This document shows, piece by piece, positions 14,685 through 22,579 of a stretch of 64,000 nt of DNA (positions are counted from its first letter, which is position 1; every line of letters starts with the position of its first letter). Position numbers and translations under genes: made by a program. This stretch comes from Rothia nasisuis (lineage in GTDB: Bacteria > Actinomycetota > Actinomycetes > Actinomycetales > Micrococcaceae), in contig NZ_CAKMSB010000010.1 of assembly GCF_928381405.1 (NCBI RefSeq), forward strand, positions 45,711-109,710, read 5' to 3'. A model generated the notes under the pieces. It was not told the origin of the DNA. It ran no database searches and saw only the letters and a program-made list of their open reading frames with translations.

Positions 14685-17087
14685 ATGTGTATTGCTCGCA
14701 CCTCTCAAGAAAGTTGCTCGCCCGTGGTCCACCCTGCAGATCATCACCAGGTTATCCGAATCACCGGAGCTCGTCACAACAACCTCAAGAACGTTTCGGT
14801 AGAAATCCCCAAGCGCCGCCTGACGGTCTTTACCGGTGTTTCAGGCTCAGGTAAGTCATCCCTGGCTTTTGGTGTGGTAGCTGCCGAGTCCCAGCGTCTC
14901 ATTAACGAAACCTACTCGGCCTTTGTGCAGGGCTTCATGCCCCACCAGGACCGGCCCGATGTCGACGCAATTGAGGGGCTCACCAGCGCTATTATCGTGG
15001 ATCAGGAACGGCTCGGAGCGAACCCGCGCTCCACCGTGGGCACCGCTACCGATGCCCTGCCCATGCTCCGCATGCTCTTTGCCCGTGCGGGCACACCCAA
15101 TCTGGGCTCCCCCACTGCCTTTTCTTTCAACCAGGCCACGGTTCAGGCAACCGGTGCCCGTAAGGTCGGTGACGGCAAGGCTGAGCACGTGACCTTCTCC
15201 CGCGCCGGCGGTATGTGTAACCGCTGTGAGGGGCTGGGCCGCACCAGCCAGATTGACCTGGCTGAACTCTTTGACGAGAACCTGACCATGAACGATGAAG
15301 GTTTCTTCAAGATCCCCGGTTTTTCTGCGAGCGGCTGGTCAGCCCGCCTCTACAAGGAATCAGGGCTCTTCCCCGCCGACGTCCCGGTCAAGGATTTCAC
15401 CGAAGAACAGCTCAAGGAATTCCTCTACAAAGAGCCCACCAAGATGAAAATTGCGGGCATCAACATGACCTATGAGGGCCTGGTTCCCCGCATTGAAAAG
15501 TCCATGCTCTCCAAAGATAAGGAGGGCATGCAGCCCCACATTCGCGCCTTTGTTGACCGGGCCGTCACTTTTGTGCCCTGCCCCGACTGCGGCGGCACCC
15601 GCCTTTCCCAGGCGGCCCTGGCCTCAAAGGTTAACGGCGTCAACATTGCTGAGCTCTGCGATATGCAGGTCACCGACCTGCTGGCCTGGGTGCGCAACCA
15701 GAAGATTCCCGAGGTCGCTCCCCTGTTGACAGCTCTGGAACATCTACTGGACTCCATGGTCACTATCGGGTTGGGCTATATTGCCCTCTCCCGCTCTGCC
15801 TCATCGCTCTCTGGCGGTGAGGCCCAGCGCGCCAAGATGGTACGTCACCTGGGTTCCCCGCTGACCGACGTCACCTACGTCTTCGATGAGCCAACTGCGG
15901 GCCTGCACCCCCACGATGTCACCAAAATGAACCAGCTACTGTTGCGCCTGCGCGACCGCGGTAACACCGTGCTGGTGGTAGAGCACAAGCCCGAAACCAT
16001 CGCCATCGCAGACCACATCATCGACATGGGCCCGGCCGCCGGTTCAGCCGGTGGCACCGTGGTCTACGCCGGAGAATTTGCGGGCCTGGCTCAGGCTGAT
16101 ACCGTCACCTCTCGCCACTTCTACGACCGGCAGGGGCTCAAGGACGCCGTACGACCGGCAACGGGTGCCCTACAGGTTACCGATGCCACCCGCAATAATC
16201 TCAACAAGGTCTCCGTGAAAGTGCCCACCGGCGTCCTTGTGACCCTAACCGGGGTTGCCGGGTCGGGTAAATCGTCGCTGGTCGCTGAACTTATGGAGCA
16301 GCACGACGGCGGGGCCGAACGCATCATCTTCATCGACCAGGCCCCCATCAGGGGCTCCCGCCGGTCTAATCCGGCTACCTACACCGGCCTGCTCGAACCG
16401 ATTCGCAAGGCCTTCGCCAAGGCCAACGGGGTCAAGCCAGCCCTCTTTTCCGCTAACTCCGAGGGGGCCTGCCCCGAATGCAAGGGTACCGGGGTGATTG
16501 AAACTCAGCTGGGTTTTATGGAAAAATCCACCGCCGTGTGTGAGGCCTGTGAAGGTAAGCGTTTCTCCCCCGGCGTGCTCGAATACCGCCTAGGCGAAAA
16601 AAACATCAGTGATGTGCTAGCCCTCTCAGCCGCAGATGCCCTCACCTTCTTCAGCGCCAAGGAGACCAAGCTGGCAGCTGCCACCAAAATCCTGCAACGC
16701 CTGGTTGATGTAGGGCTTGGCTACATTACTCTGGGTCAGCCCCTCTCCACCCTCTCAGGCGGCGAGCGGCAGCGCATCAAACTCGCCACCCACATGGCTG
16801 AAGCTGGCGGTATCTATATCTTCGACGAGCCCACCACCGGCCTGCATCTGGCCGATATTCAGCAGTTCCTCACTCTGCTCGACCAGCTGGTCGACGCGGG
16901 TACCACCGTTATCTGTGTAGAACACCATCAGGCGGTGATGGCCCACTCCGATCACATTGTCGATATGGGCCCCGGTGCAGGCCATGACGGCGGCACCGTG
17001 GTCTTTGAGGGGTCGCCACACGAACTGCTGGTAGCGCAGACCGTTACCGGTCAGCATCTGGCTACCTACGTGGAGTCCCGGGCATAG
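14685..17087 (+). CDS. UvrA-like ABC ATPase (short, DrrC-type paralogue)
   Basis: The 800-residue protein has two UvrA-type ABC modules: Walker A GVSGSGKSS (about 51-59) and GVAGSGKSS (about 525), signatures SLSGGEAQRAKM and TLSGGERQRIKL, and Walker B regions FDEPTAGLHP and FDEPTTGLHL. Zinc-binding Cys pairs are CNRCEG, CPDCGG, CPECKG and CEACEG. It is ~150 residues shorter than housekeeping UvrA and lacks an obvious UvrB-binding insertion, like the stand-alone paralogues some of which protect against DNA-binding drugs. It probably binds damaged or drug-bound DNA; whether it gives resistance is not known. The ATG at 14685 has no clear ribosome site; a later GTG could be used. Confidence 0.85.
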   Translation: MCIARTSQESCSPVVHPADHHQVIRITGARHNNLKNVSVEIPKRRLTVFTGVSGSGKSSLAFGVVAAESQRLINETYSAFVQGFMPHQDRPDVDAIEGLTSAIIVDQERLGANPRSTVGTATDALPMLRMLFARAGTPNLGSPTAFSFNQATVQATGARKVGDGKAEHVTFSRAGGMCNRCEGLGRTSQIDLAELFDENLTMNDEGFFKIPGFSASGWSARLYKESGLFPADVPVKDFTEEQLKEFLYKEPTKMKIAGINMTYEGLVPRIEKSMLSKDKEGMQPHIRAFVDRAVTFVPCPDCGGTRLSQAALASKVNGVNIAELCDMQVTDLLAWVRNQKIPEVAPLLTALEHLLDSMVTIGLGYIALSRSASSLSGGEAQRAKMVRHLGSPLTDVTYVFDEPTAGLHPHDVTKMNQLLLRLRDRGNTVLVVEHKPETIAIADHIIDMGPAAGSAGGTVVYAGEFAGLAQADTVTSRHFYDRQGLKDAVRPATGALQVTDATRNNLNKVSVKVPTGVLVTLTGVAGSGKSSLVAELMEQHDGGAERIIFIDQAPIRGSRRSNPATYTGLLEPIRKAFAKANGVKPALFSANSEGACPECKGTGVIETQLGFMEKSTAVCEACEGKRFSPGVLEYRLGEKNISDVLALSAADALTFFSAKETKLAAATKILQRLVDVGLGYITLGQPLSTLSGGERQRIKLATHMAEAGGIYIFDEPTTGLHLADIQQFLTLLDQLVDAGTTVICVEHHQAVMAHSDHIVDMGPGAGHDGGTVVFEGSPHELLVAQTVTGQHLATYVESRA

Positions 17088-17131
17088 ATAGAGCCACGCG
17101 TAGAGATTGAGCCCCGCGCTGAGAAAGCCGT

Positions 17132-17179
17132 GCCCGGGAGGCTCATACCTGGGTCGCGTGCGGCTTTCCCACTCATCAA
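17132..17179. terminator. Bidirectional hairpin between UvrA-like and MFS genes
   Basis: GAAAGCCG near 17133 pairs with CGGCTTTC near 17171 across a long loop with further GC pairing. The two flanking genes converge here. Confidence 0.55.
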
Positions 17180-17191
17180 CCTGGAGGGAGG

Positions 17192-18568
17192 CTAGGAGCG
17201 TGAAAGCAGGTCTCGTTTCGCCCGGGGGTAGAGGTAGGCAATCATGATGAGGCCTACCAGGATGACCGGTATGTGGCTGGCCATGGCCCACCGAAAGGCG
17301 TCGAGCGTGTACGTCTCCGGGGTGCCCGCGCCCAGCCGATCAAGAACCAGGCCGATGAGTAGCACCGTGACGAGGGCACCCACAAAGCCACCCATGTTGG
17401 CTACGCCCGTAGCCAGGCCGCGCTGGTGAGGCTGGGCATGCGCTCTCACTACCTCAAAGGCGGCCATGGAGATAGGCCCGTTGACCCCTAAGGTCACAGC
17501 TGCCGCATAGACCAGGGGTGGCGGGGCGATACCGGGCCACAAGAAAATTGTTGACCAGAGCACAAGGTTCAGTAGGGCCGATCCAGCCGCAATGTGCACC
17601 CGGTAGGTGGCGAAGCGGGCCAGCAGGGAGCCGGTGAAGAACCCTGCTACCACAATTGCTGCGACCACCGTGCTCAGCACCCCCGAGGCTTGCGCTGTGG
17701 AGTAGCCCAGACCACCGGTTAAAAAGGGCATACCCCACAGCAGCATGATGGAGAAAATCATGGACGCTGTCGCGTAGTGAACCCAGAAGGCCAGCCGCAC
17801 ACCGGGGTAGGCCAGCACCTGTTTGATGGCTGCCACCAGGCCTGGTCGGCTATCTTTGCCGGGCTGGGAGGGGGTAGGGTGCGGAAGGATAGGCAGGGAA
17901 TCTGTGACCGGGTAGGGGTGGTTGGTGCGGGCCTCCGTAGAGGTAGCCTGTGGTGAGGACGCCGCTCCCCCGCTCTGCTTGTGCCTGCCGGTGATGCCCT
18001 GCGCCAGCGTCCTTGTGCCGGGTCGTTGCCGGAGGGTGAGGACTGCCAGCAGGGCGAGCACCAGGCCAATACCCGCCAGCGTGAGAAAGCCTCGCTGCCA
18101 GCCCAACATACCTACCAGCAGAACTAACGGGGTCACCGCAATGAGCTGCCCCAGCTGCCCCAGGTTAGCGCTGATCTGGTTGACTACCGGTATCTGCTTG
18201 GGGGTGAACCAGTCAGAAATGAGACGAATAAGGCTCACAAAGATACAGGCATCGCCAGCGCCCACGAGCACGCGAGCGACGATTGCTGACGAAACTACGT
18301 GGCTGCCGCTGAGTAGCAGCTGGCCTGCCGTCATCAGGGCTAAACCGGTTGAGATGACCAGGGGCGCTCCCCTGCGGTCCAGTAGAGCTCCTACCGGGAT
18401 CTGACACCCCGCGTAGACAACCAGTTGCACCATGATGAAGAGTGAGATAACCGTTGCCTCAACCCCAAAGTGGGTTTGAGCGGTGGCTCCAAGGGCTGAG
18501 AAGGAGCTGCGGTTGATAATCGAGAAGACGTAGGCTGTAACCGCAACTGCCCAAACCAACCATTTCAC
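17192..18568 (-). CDS. MFS transporter
   Basis: The 458-residue protein has 12 predicted helices with a long cytosolic loop after helix 6 (about residues 190-250, rich in Gly, Ser, Thr and Pro). The MFS motif A region reads GCQIPVGALLDRRGAPLVIS after helix 2. The N-terminus (VFSIINRSSFSALGATAQTH) resembles the nitrate/cyanate-like or hexuronate-type carriers; the substrate is unknown. The ATG at 18568 is followed directly by helix 1. It is convergent with the UvrA-like gene and separately promoted. Confidence 0.8.
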   Translation of the reverse strand: MKWLVWAVAVTAYVFSIINRSSFSALGATAQTHFGVEATVISLFIMVQLVVYAGCQIPVGALLDRRGAPLVISTGLALMTAGQLLLSGSHVVSSAIVARVLVGAGDACIFVSLIRLISDWFTPKQIPVVNQISANLGQLGQLIAVTPLVLLVGMLGWQRGFLTLAGIGLVLALLAVLTLRQRPGTRTLAQGITGRHKQSGGAASSPQATSTEARTNHPYPVTDSLPILPHPTPSQPGKDSRPGLVAAIKQVLAYPGVRLAFWVHYATASMIFSIMLLWGMPFLTGGLGYSTAQASGVLSTVVAAIVVAGFFTGSLLARFATYRVHIAAGSALLNLVLWSTIFLWPGIAPPPLVYAAAVTLGVNGPISMAAFEVVRAHAQPHQRGLATGVANMGGFVGALVTVLLIGLVLDRLGAGTPETYTLDAFRWAMASHIPVILVGLIMIAYLYPRAKRDLLSRS

Positions 18569-18730
18569 AGTGGGTGCGCCTACTTTCTCTTTCTTCTTAT
18601 GTACCCTGCGGGGAGTTTTACGAGGCTTCGTCCGTGTGCGGCAGGCTCTCCCTTGCGCTCATTCTACGCGGTGCTTGAGATTGATGAAGCTGAATATAGC
18701 GGGCGGCCCCGGGTCTTGTGTCAGTGTATA

Positions 18731-18773
18731 ACAGAATCTCCCGGCACCTACGGTGCGGGCCGGGAGGTTCTGT
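18731..18773 (-). terminator. Terminator of the YtxH-like gene
   Basis: ACAGAATCTCCCGGC (18731-18745) pairs with GCCGGGAGGTTCTGT (18759-18773), a 15-bp stem with one mismatch, starting 20 bases after the stop on the minus strand. Confidence 0.75.
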
Positions 18774-18792
18774 GAGGAGGGGTAGCGGCCAG

Positions 18793-19182
18793 CTAGCTGC
18801 TGGTCGGGCCCTCGTTCTGGGGGTCGGTAGCGGGGTCTGAAACTACGTCTGCGGGGGCCTCGTCGACTAGTTTCTGAGCTTCTCGATCAGCTTTTTCTGC
18901 CTGCTTCTCGGCCCTGGCCTCGGCGCGAGCCTCCTTGGCTTCTTCTACCTTTTCCTTGGCTTTTTCGGCACCGGCGGTAGCGGCTTCTTTGGCTTTCTCG
19001 GCGACAACGGGGGCCTGTTCCTTGATGGTTTCTTCGGCAGTTTTGATGCCGTTCTGCACCTTGGGATCGTGCCACAGGTTGGTGGCCTGGGTTTTAATTT
19101 TTTCGTACTGGCCGCGGCCTGCGCGGGCTCCGAGAACGTAGCCGATGCTCGCGCCAGCAACGAACGCTAGACGTGCTTTCAT
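18793..19182 (-). CDS. YtxH-like membrane-anchored stress protein
   Basis: The 129-residue protein has one N-terminal helix (LAFVAGASIGYVLGARAGRG) followed by a long Ala/Glu/Lys coiled-coil (residues ~40-110) and an acidic tail. This is the common actinobacterial YtxH-like layout. It would be tethered to the inner membrane with the coil in the cytoplasm. Function is not known beyond general association with stress or envelope. AAGAAGG precedes the ATG. The 153 bases to the next gene hold a hairpin at 19282-19312 (CACCTACC/GGTAGGTG). Confidence 0.7.
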   Translation of the reverse strand: MKARLAFVAGASIGYVLGARAGRGQYEKIKTQATNLWHDPKVQNGIKTAEETIKEQAPVVAEKAKEAATAGAEKAKEKVEEAKEARAEARAEKQAEKADREAQKLVDEAPADVVSDPATDPQNEGPTSS

Positions 19183-19335
19183 AGTAACCTTCTTTCATCA
19201 GGGGGCTTGTGATTCACTATTGTGCCAAAAGCATACTTATGGGAGGTAGACGACACACCGTACCCCAGCTTTGAGACGCTACACCTACCGCTCGCACATC
19301 AAGAGGTAGGTGCATTCCCAAACGTAAGTTACCCC

Positions 19336-20901
19336 CTAATTACTTTCAAGCGACAGTTGTTTCCGGGCTGCTATCTCAAATATGGGGTCGCTTCTTTTCT
19401 CCTCTGAGGGAAGGTTCATCGCAGTCGCCAAGATATCTGCCAGTCTGCGAGCATGAGCCATGTTCTCTTCGGAATTAATCCATCGATCGAAATCAAGCTG
19501 GAAGTTTTGATCTTTTGTAATGATATGCAACTGTGGATCGTGAGAATTGCGTTCGTCCAAACGAACATAACGAATATCTACCAGAGGGTGAAGCTCTCCA
19601 ATCAGCCCTTTCTTTCGTAGGTCCCCATAACTAACGATAAAGAAGTCTGTCTCGGTAATACCCAGATATGAGTTGGTGAACCCCTCATTGACATCAGCGA
19701 AAGCCAGGAGCTGAGCGTCCGAAGGCAAAGCCCACCGTAGAATACAGTAAAGAGATTCTTCAACATCCTGATTGAACACGGTGAAGCTAGGCGCAGGTTG
19801 AGCGGGTTCACAGTAAGCCTTTCCGGCAAGTGCAGAGACAGATTGTGCCAATGCTGCTGCCCTGTCAGCAGAATTCAGGTTACGCCGCCCCTTACCAAGA
19901 GGAAGGCGGGCCAGCCCTCCCTCGGGAGTGAGTGCTTTCATGAGGTTTAGCTGCCGAACAAGTATGCTCAAGAGGTTCTCAAGCTTTGTACGCGATTCCT
20001 TGTACTCACTTTCGGTGGTAGCTAGAACGGTTTCTAACAGGTCAGTTGCGCTCTCGTCCAGGCTGATATGGGCTGACCGTAGCACGTTCCAGCGGTGCCT
20101 CGTCCACTCAGCCAGCAGAAGTCCGTTGGCATCGTTGAGGATGCTCTGCTCATGATCTTTAATGTAGGTTTGTTGTTCTTTTATGTTTGTTTCTAGCGCA
20201 GAGACGTGCTTTTGCACATTGTTCGTAAAGAGCTCACGGCTCCTAATAATTTCAGCTTCCTTTCCTTGAATAGGCTCGAAGATATGCCCTGTGACCTGAC
20301 CAATTGCCCGAGCTTCGTCAAGGGCCTTCGAAACCACTTTATCCAAGGAGATGAGCGTCGCCCACCGATCCTCTTGGGTAGCCTGACGAGCTTCGTTAAT
20401 AGCTTGTCTGGTTAGCTCTAAATTTTTATCGAGCTTGCGGTTAATGGTTGCAATCTGATAGGCAACGCCTGCTAGAGCGAGGGTGGGCAACAGGCCTGGT
20501 CCGCTGAGAAAGGCGTACTTTTCTGGCGAAAGATAGTTCCACTGCAGGGAAGCGCCGATACTATTCCCCTTCATGAGGGAACCGAGGTTGACCAAGCCAT
20601 TTGTCATGGGGGTCATGGTCTGCAGGTCATGTAGGGTCTTGGGTGTTAGCTGTACCAGCCCCTGCAAGATAGCTCCGGTCTGGACGAGTTGGCTACCCAT
20701 GCTACCGGTGTTAAGCACCATTGATAGACCATCGGCAAGGCGGCTACTTGTCTCTTTGTTCAGCAGGTCGAATGACATGGTTTCCAGCCCAGCTACTGGC
20801 TCTTTTGAGTAAAGGGCAGCAACACCAGGGCGTAGCTCAATAAGGGCAATTTCAGCTGCGGCTTGCGGGTTCTGCTCTTGATTGTTTCTTTCTTCAGACA
20901 T
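19336..20901 (-). CDS. Uncharacterised 521-residue protein with PH-like C-terminal domain
   Basis: I do not recognise a named family. Residues 1-110 are soluble (VAALYSKEPVAGLETMSFDL). A hydrophobic segment lies around 137-150 (GPGLLPTLALAGVAYQIATI). Residues 150-330 are helical and charged, probably coiled-coil (ETNIKEQQTYIKDHEQS). The C-terminal part, about 390-475, alternates beta strands (SYLGITETDFFIVSYGDL, DIRYVRLDERNSHDPQLHII) in the way of bacterial PH-like domains, then a helix. A similar design is seen in membrane-associated accessory proteins. GGAAGAAG is a good ribosome site. It sits alone before the toxin-antitoxin remnant, in an accessory region. Confidence 0.55.
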   Translation of the reverse strand: MSEERNNQEQNPQAAAEIALIELRPGVAALYSKEPVAGLETMSFDLLNKETSSRLADGLSMVLNTGSMGSQLVQTGAILQGLVQLTPKTLHDLQTMTPMTNGLVNLGSLMKGNSIGASLQWNYLSPEKYAFLSGPGLLPTLALAGVAYQIATINRKLDKNLELTRQAINEARQATQEDRWATLISLDKVVSKALDEARAIGQVTGHIFEPIQGKEAEIIRSRELFTNNVQKHVSALETNIKEQQTYIKDHEQSILNDANGLLLAEWTRHRWNVLRSAHISLDESATDLLETVLATTESEYKESRTKLENLLSILVRQLNLMKALTPEGGLARLPLGKGRRNLNSADRAAALAQSVSALAGKAYCEPAQPAPSFTVFNQDVEESLYCILRWALPSDAQLLAFADVNEGFTNSYLGITETDFFIVSYGDLRKKGLIGELHPLVDIRYVRLDERNSHDPQLHIITKDQNFQLDFDRWINSEENMAHARRLADILATAMNLPSEEKRSDPIFEIAARKQLSLESN

Positions 20902-21314
20902 AACACTTCTTCCTTGAATGTAAGTTATATCGCGGCTTTTCTAGTCAATCATATAACAGAAGTTACTCACGGGTAATTTGTTAATGAGAGATTTTTCGAG
21001 GGTTGCCCACTCAATCTACACCTTGTAATTTTTGTGAGTCTACAGACGACAGATAGAAACAGCCTGGAGTCATACGCCTGCAGAGGGTCTAACAAATTCC
21101 CAGGACTGGCATTACGGCGAAACCACCCCGTTACCTTTTAAGAGCGCACACTAAACAGCCAAAACAGGCCAAACTAGAAACGTAAGTAACCTTCCCGCCC
21201 GGCATGGCTCAACGCCCCAGCTCGTAACAAAAAGCCGCTAGGCTTCATCGAACACGAGCTGTGGGTGCCTCGAGAAAGAGACCTTATGAATAAGCTTCCA
21301 AGCCTCTCAGCAAG
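20902..21314. other. AT-rich upstream region with solo repeat end
   Basis: No gene is seen in these 413 bases. The part next to 20901 is AT-rich, with TTGACT and TATAAC on the minus strand, a possible but tightly spaced promoter for the 521-residue gene. CCTTATGAATAAGCTTC at 21282-21298 is a solo end of the repeat family, 17 bases from the antitoxin stop. Confidence 0.45.
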
Positions 21315-21620
21315 CTAGGCGACCTGAACACGGTGGTCGCCCGAGACATATTCAAGCGCAAGACTTCCGCCGATTGCCTCAAGATAACTTCTAATGGTGC
21401 TGACTTTAGTGTTTTCGATATCGCCGGCTTCAATCTTAGAGACCTGTCGTTGGCCTACACCGATCTGTCGGGCCAGTTCAGCCTGGGTGTATCCCGCCTG
21501 AATACGCAGTTCCCGTAAACGGTAAGAACGAGTCTCCGCAACCATGCGTCGCTTATGAGCATCTACAGATACTCGGTCTACCGGGTATTTAGCGACTAGT
21601 TCTTCAAAGCTAAGTGCCAT
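21315..21620 (-). CDS. HTH antitoxin (HigA-like), orphaned
   Basis: The 101-residue protein starts MALSFEELVAKYPVDRVSVD at 21620, behind GAGGGG 8 bases upstream. It has an XRE-type HTH (residues ~35-75, RIQAGYTQAELARQIGVGQR then QVSKIEAGDI) and a C-terminal tail. Such antitoxins bind and neutralise the HigB/Gp49-like toxin and repress the operon. The toxin gene upstream runs into this one in the same frame without a stop, and that toxin gene is split by a repeat element. So the antitoxin probably survives alone. Confidence 0.8.
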   Translation of the reverse strand: MALSFEELVAKYPVDRVSVDAHKRRMVAETRSYRLRELRIQAGYTQAELARQIGVGQRQVSKIEAGDIENTKVSTIRSYLEAIGGSLALEYVSGDHRVQVA

Positions 21621-22132
21621 TTCATTTCCCCTCAATCTGTCTTGGTGTCTATCAAACAGTCGATCAGCTTTAGGAATATTCTGCTTGTACCGTCGCCGCC
21701 AGCTACCCGCTTTGTCTCCTGCAAGTAGCATGATGGCTTTCCGCTCGATATCGAAAGCGAACAGAACTCTTATTTCAGAACGACCGGTGGAGCCAGGGCG
21801 AAGCTCCTTCATATTGCGATGTTTAGAGTCTGACACTGTGAGGTTTATTCAAAAGTGCCTTCATTACAGCTCCCAGGCTCGCGCTCGCTGCCAACCCTCT
21901 CGCCTGGTTCGCTTCGCTCACGAGGCGATTCACGCCAGCCGCCGAGCCAGCAGCTTCGCTGCGAGCCTGGGTCGCCTGATTACTTTTGAATAAGCCTCTG
22001 TATCTACCAGCGGTCCGTCAAACGAGGGCCATGCTGCTGTAACAGCTCTAAAGCAGCAAAAAGCTGGGCACGCGAATCATAATCTAGTTCTGAGACCCAG
22101 TGCTCAATCAATTCAACGTCGATGCTCCACAT
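21621..22132 (-). pseudogene. HigB/Gp49-like toxin gene interrupted by a repeat element
   Basis: The 5' part on the minus strand starts ATG at 22130-22132 and reads MWSIDVELIEHWVSELDYDS, then a helix to GPRLTDR. The 3' part reads KHRNMKELRPGSTGRSEIRV and LFAFDIERKAIMLLAGDKAG, the core of the family (phage Gp49-like, RelE-fold RNase). Between them lies the element 21840-21998. Removing it with one TGT copy restores LVDTVSDSKHRNMKELRPG at the junction. There is also a one-base frameshift just before LVDT. The gene is inactive by two independent lesions. The 3' end has no stop before the antitoxin. Confidence 0.8.
21840..21998. repeat. TIR-bounded repeat element, 159 bp (copy 5), in the toxin gene
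   Basis: Begins GAGGTTTATTCAAAAGT and ends ACTTTTGAATAAGCCTC. It is flanked by TGT (21837-21839) and TGT (21999-22001), a 3-bp target duplication. Nearly identical to copy 1 at 2769, in the same orientation. Its location inside a toxin gene shows it is mobile and not a fixed intergenic structure. Confidence 0.9.
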
Positions 22133-22162
22133 GAAATAACTTTAGAATTTACAAGGAACGGC

Positions 22163-22579
22163 CTAAGGAACCATACGGAGACTGTAGGGACGCGGCATAG
22201 GTGTGGCGCTGAGCCTGAGTTCGGCTCGAAAGCTATTTCGGAGTGCATCAAGAAGCGGCTCTAAATCGGCACTTTCACTTTCCTGTTTATTGGCCATCTG
22301 CTGCATGAACTGCTGTACTACACCGACCTCCGCACGTTCGCCCAGGAGAACGATATCTGATAAGGCAGTCTCCAGGCCCTTGCACTGATCATCAGACAAA
22401 ATTTCCCGGTTAGAAGCGTCGGTCAGCCTGCGGTAGGCCAGAATTAGAAACTCAACTCTTTGGTCTCGTCTAGCTTTGTGCAGCCCTCTCCGCGCCGTGA
22501 ACAAGTGCACAACGACCCCACCCACAATCGCACCAACGAGCGCAGACAGGATTGGGATTACCGCCATCCAGTTAGTCAT
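22163..22579 (-). CDS. Single-TM partner protein of the ApeA-like gene
   Basis: The 138-residue protein starts MTNWMAVIPILSALVGAIVG at 22579, with GGAAGG 8-10 bases upstream. One transmembrane helix covers residues ~4-26, then a basic cytosolic stretch (RRGLHKARRDQRVEFLILAY) and a helical C-terminus. I recognise no family. Its start overlaps the stop of the ApeA-like gene by 8 bases, so it is coupled to it. The frame could be extended to 22648, but that part overlaps the upstream gene and has no ribosome site. A membrane-linked role in the same defence module is inferred. Confidence 0.6.
   Translation of the reverse strand: MTNWMAVIPILSALVGAIVGGVVVHLFTARRGLHKARRDQRVEFLILAYRRLTDASNREILSDDQCKGLETALSDIVLLGERAEVGVVQQFMQQMANKQESESADLEPLLDALRNSFRAELRLSATPMPRPYSLRMVP

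Noticed and set aside
14685..17087. Calling the UvrA-like protein an antibiotic-resistance gene
   Set aside because: The family includes DrrC-type proteins, but nothing in the sequence or neighbourhood links it to a drug or biosynthetic cluster.
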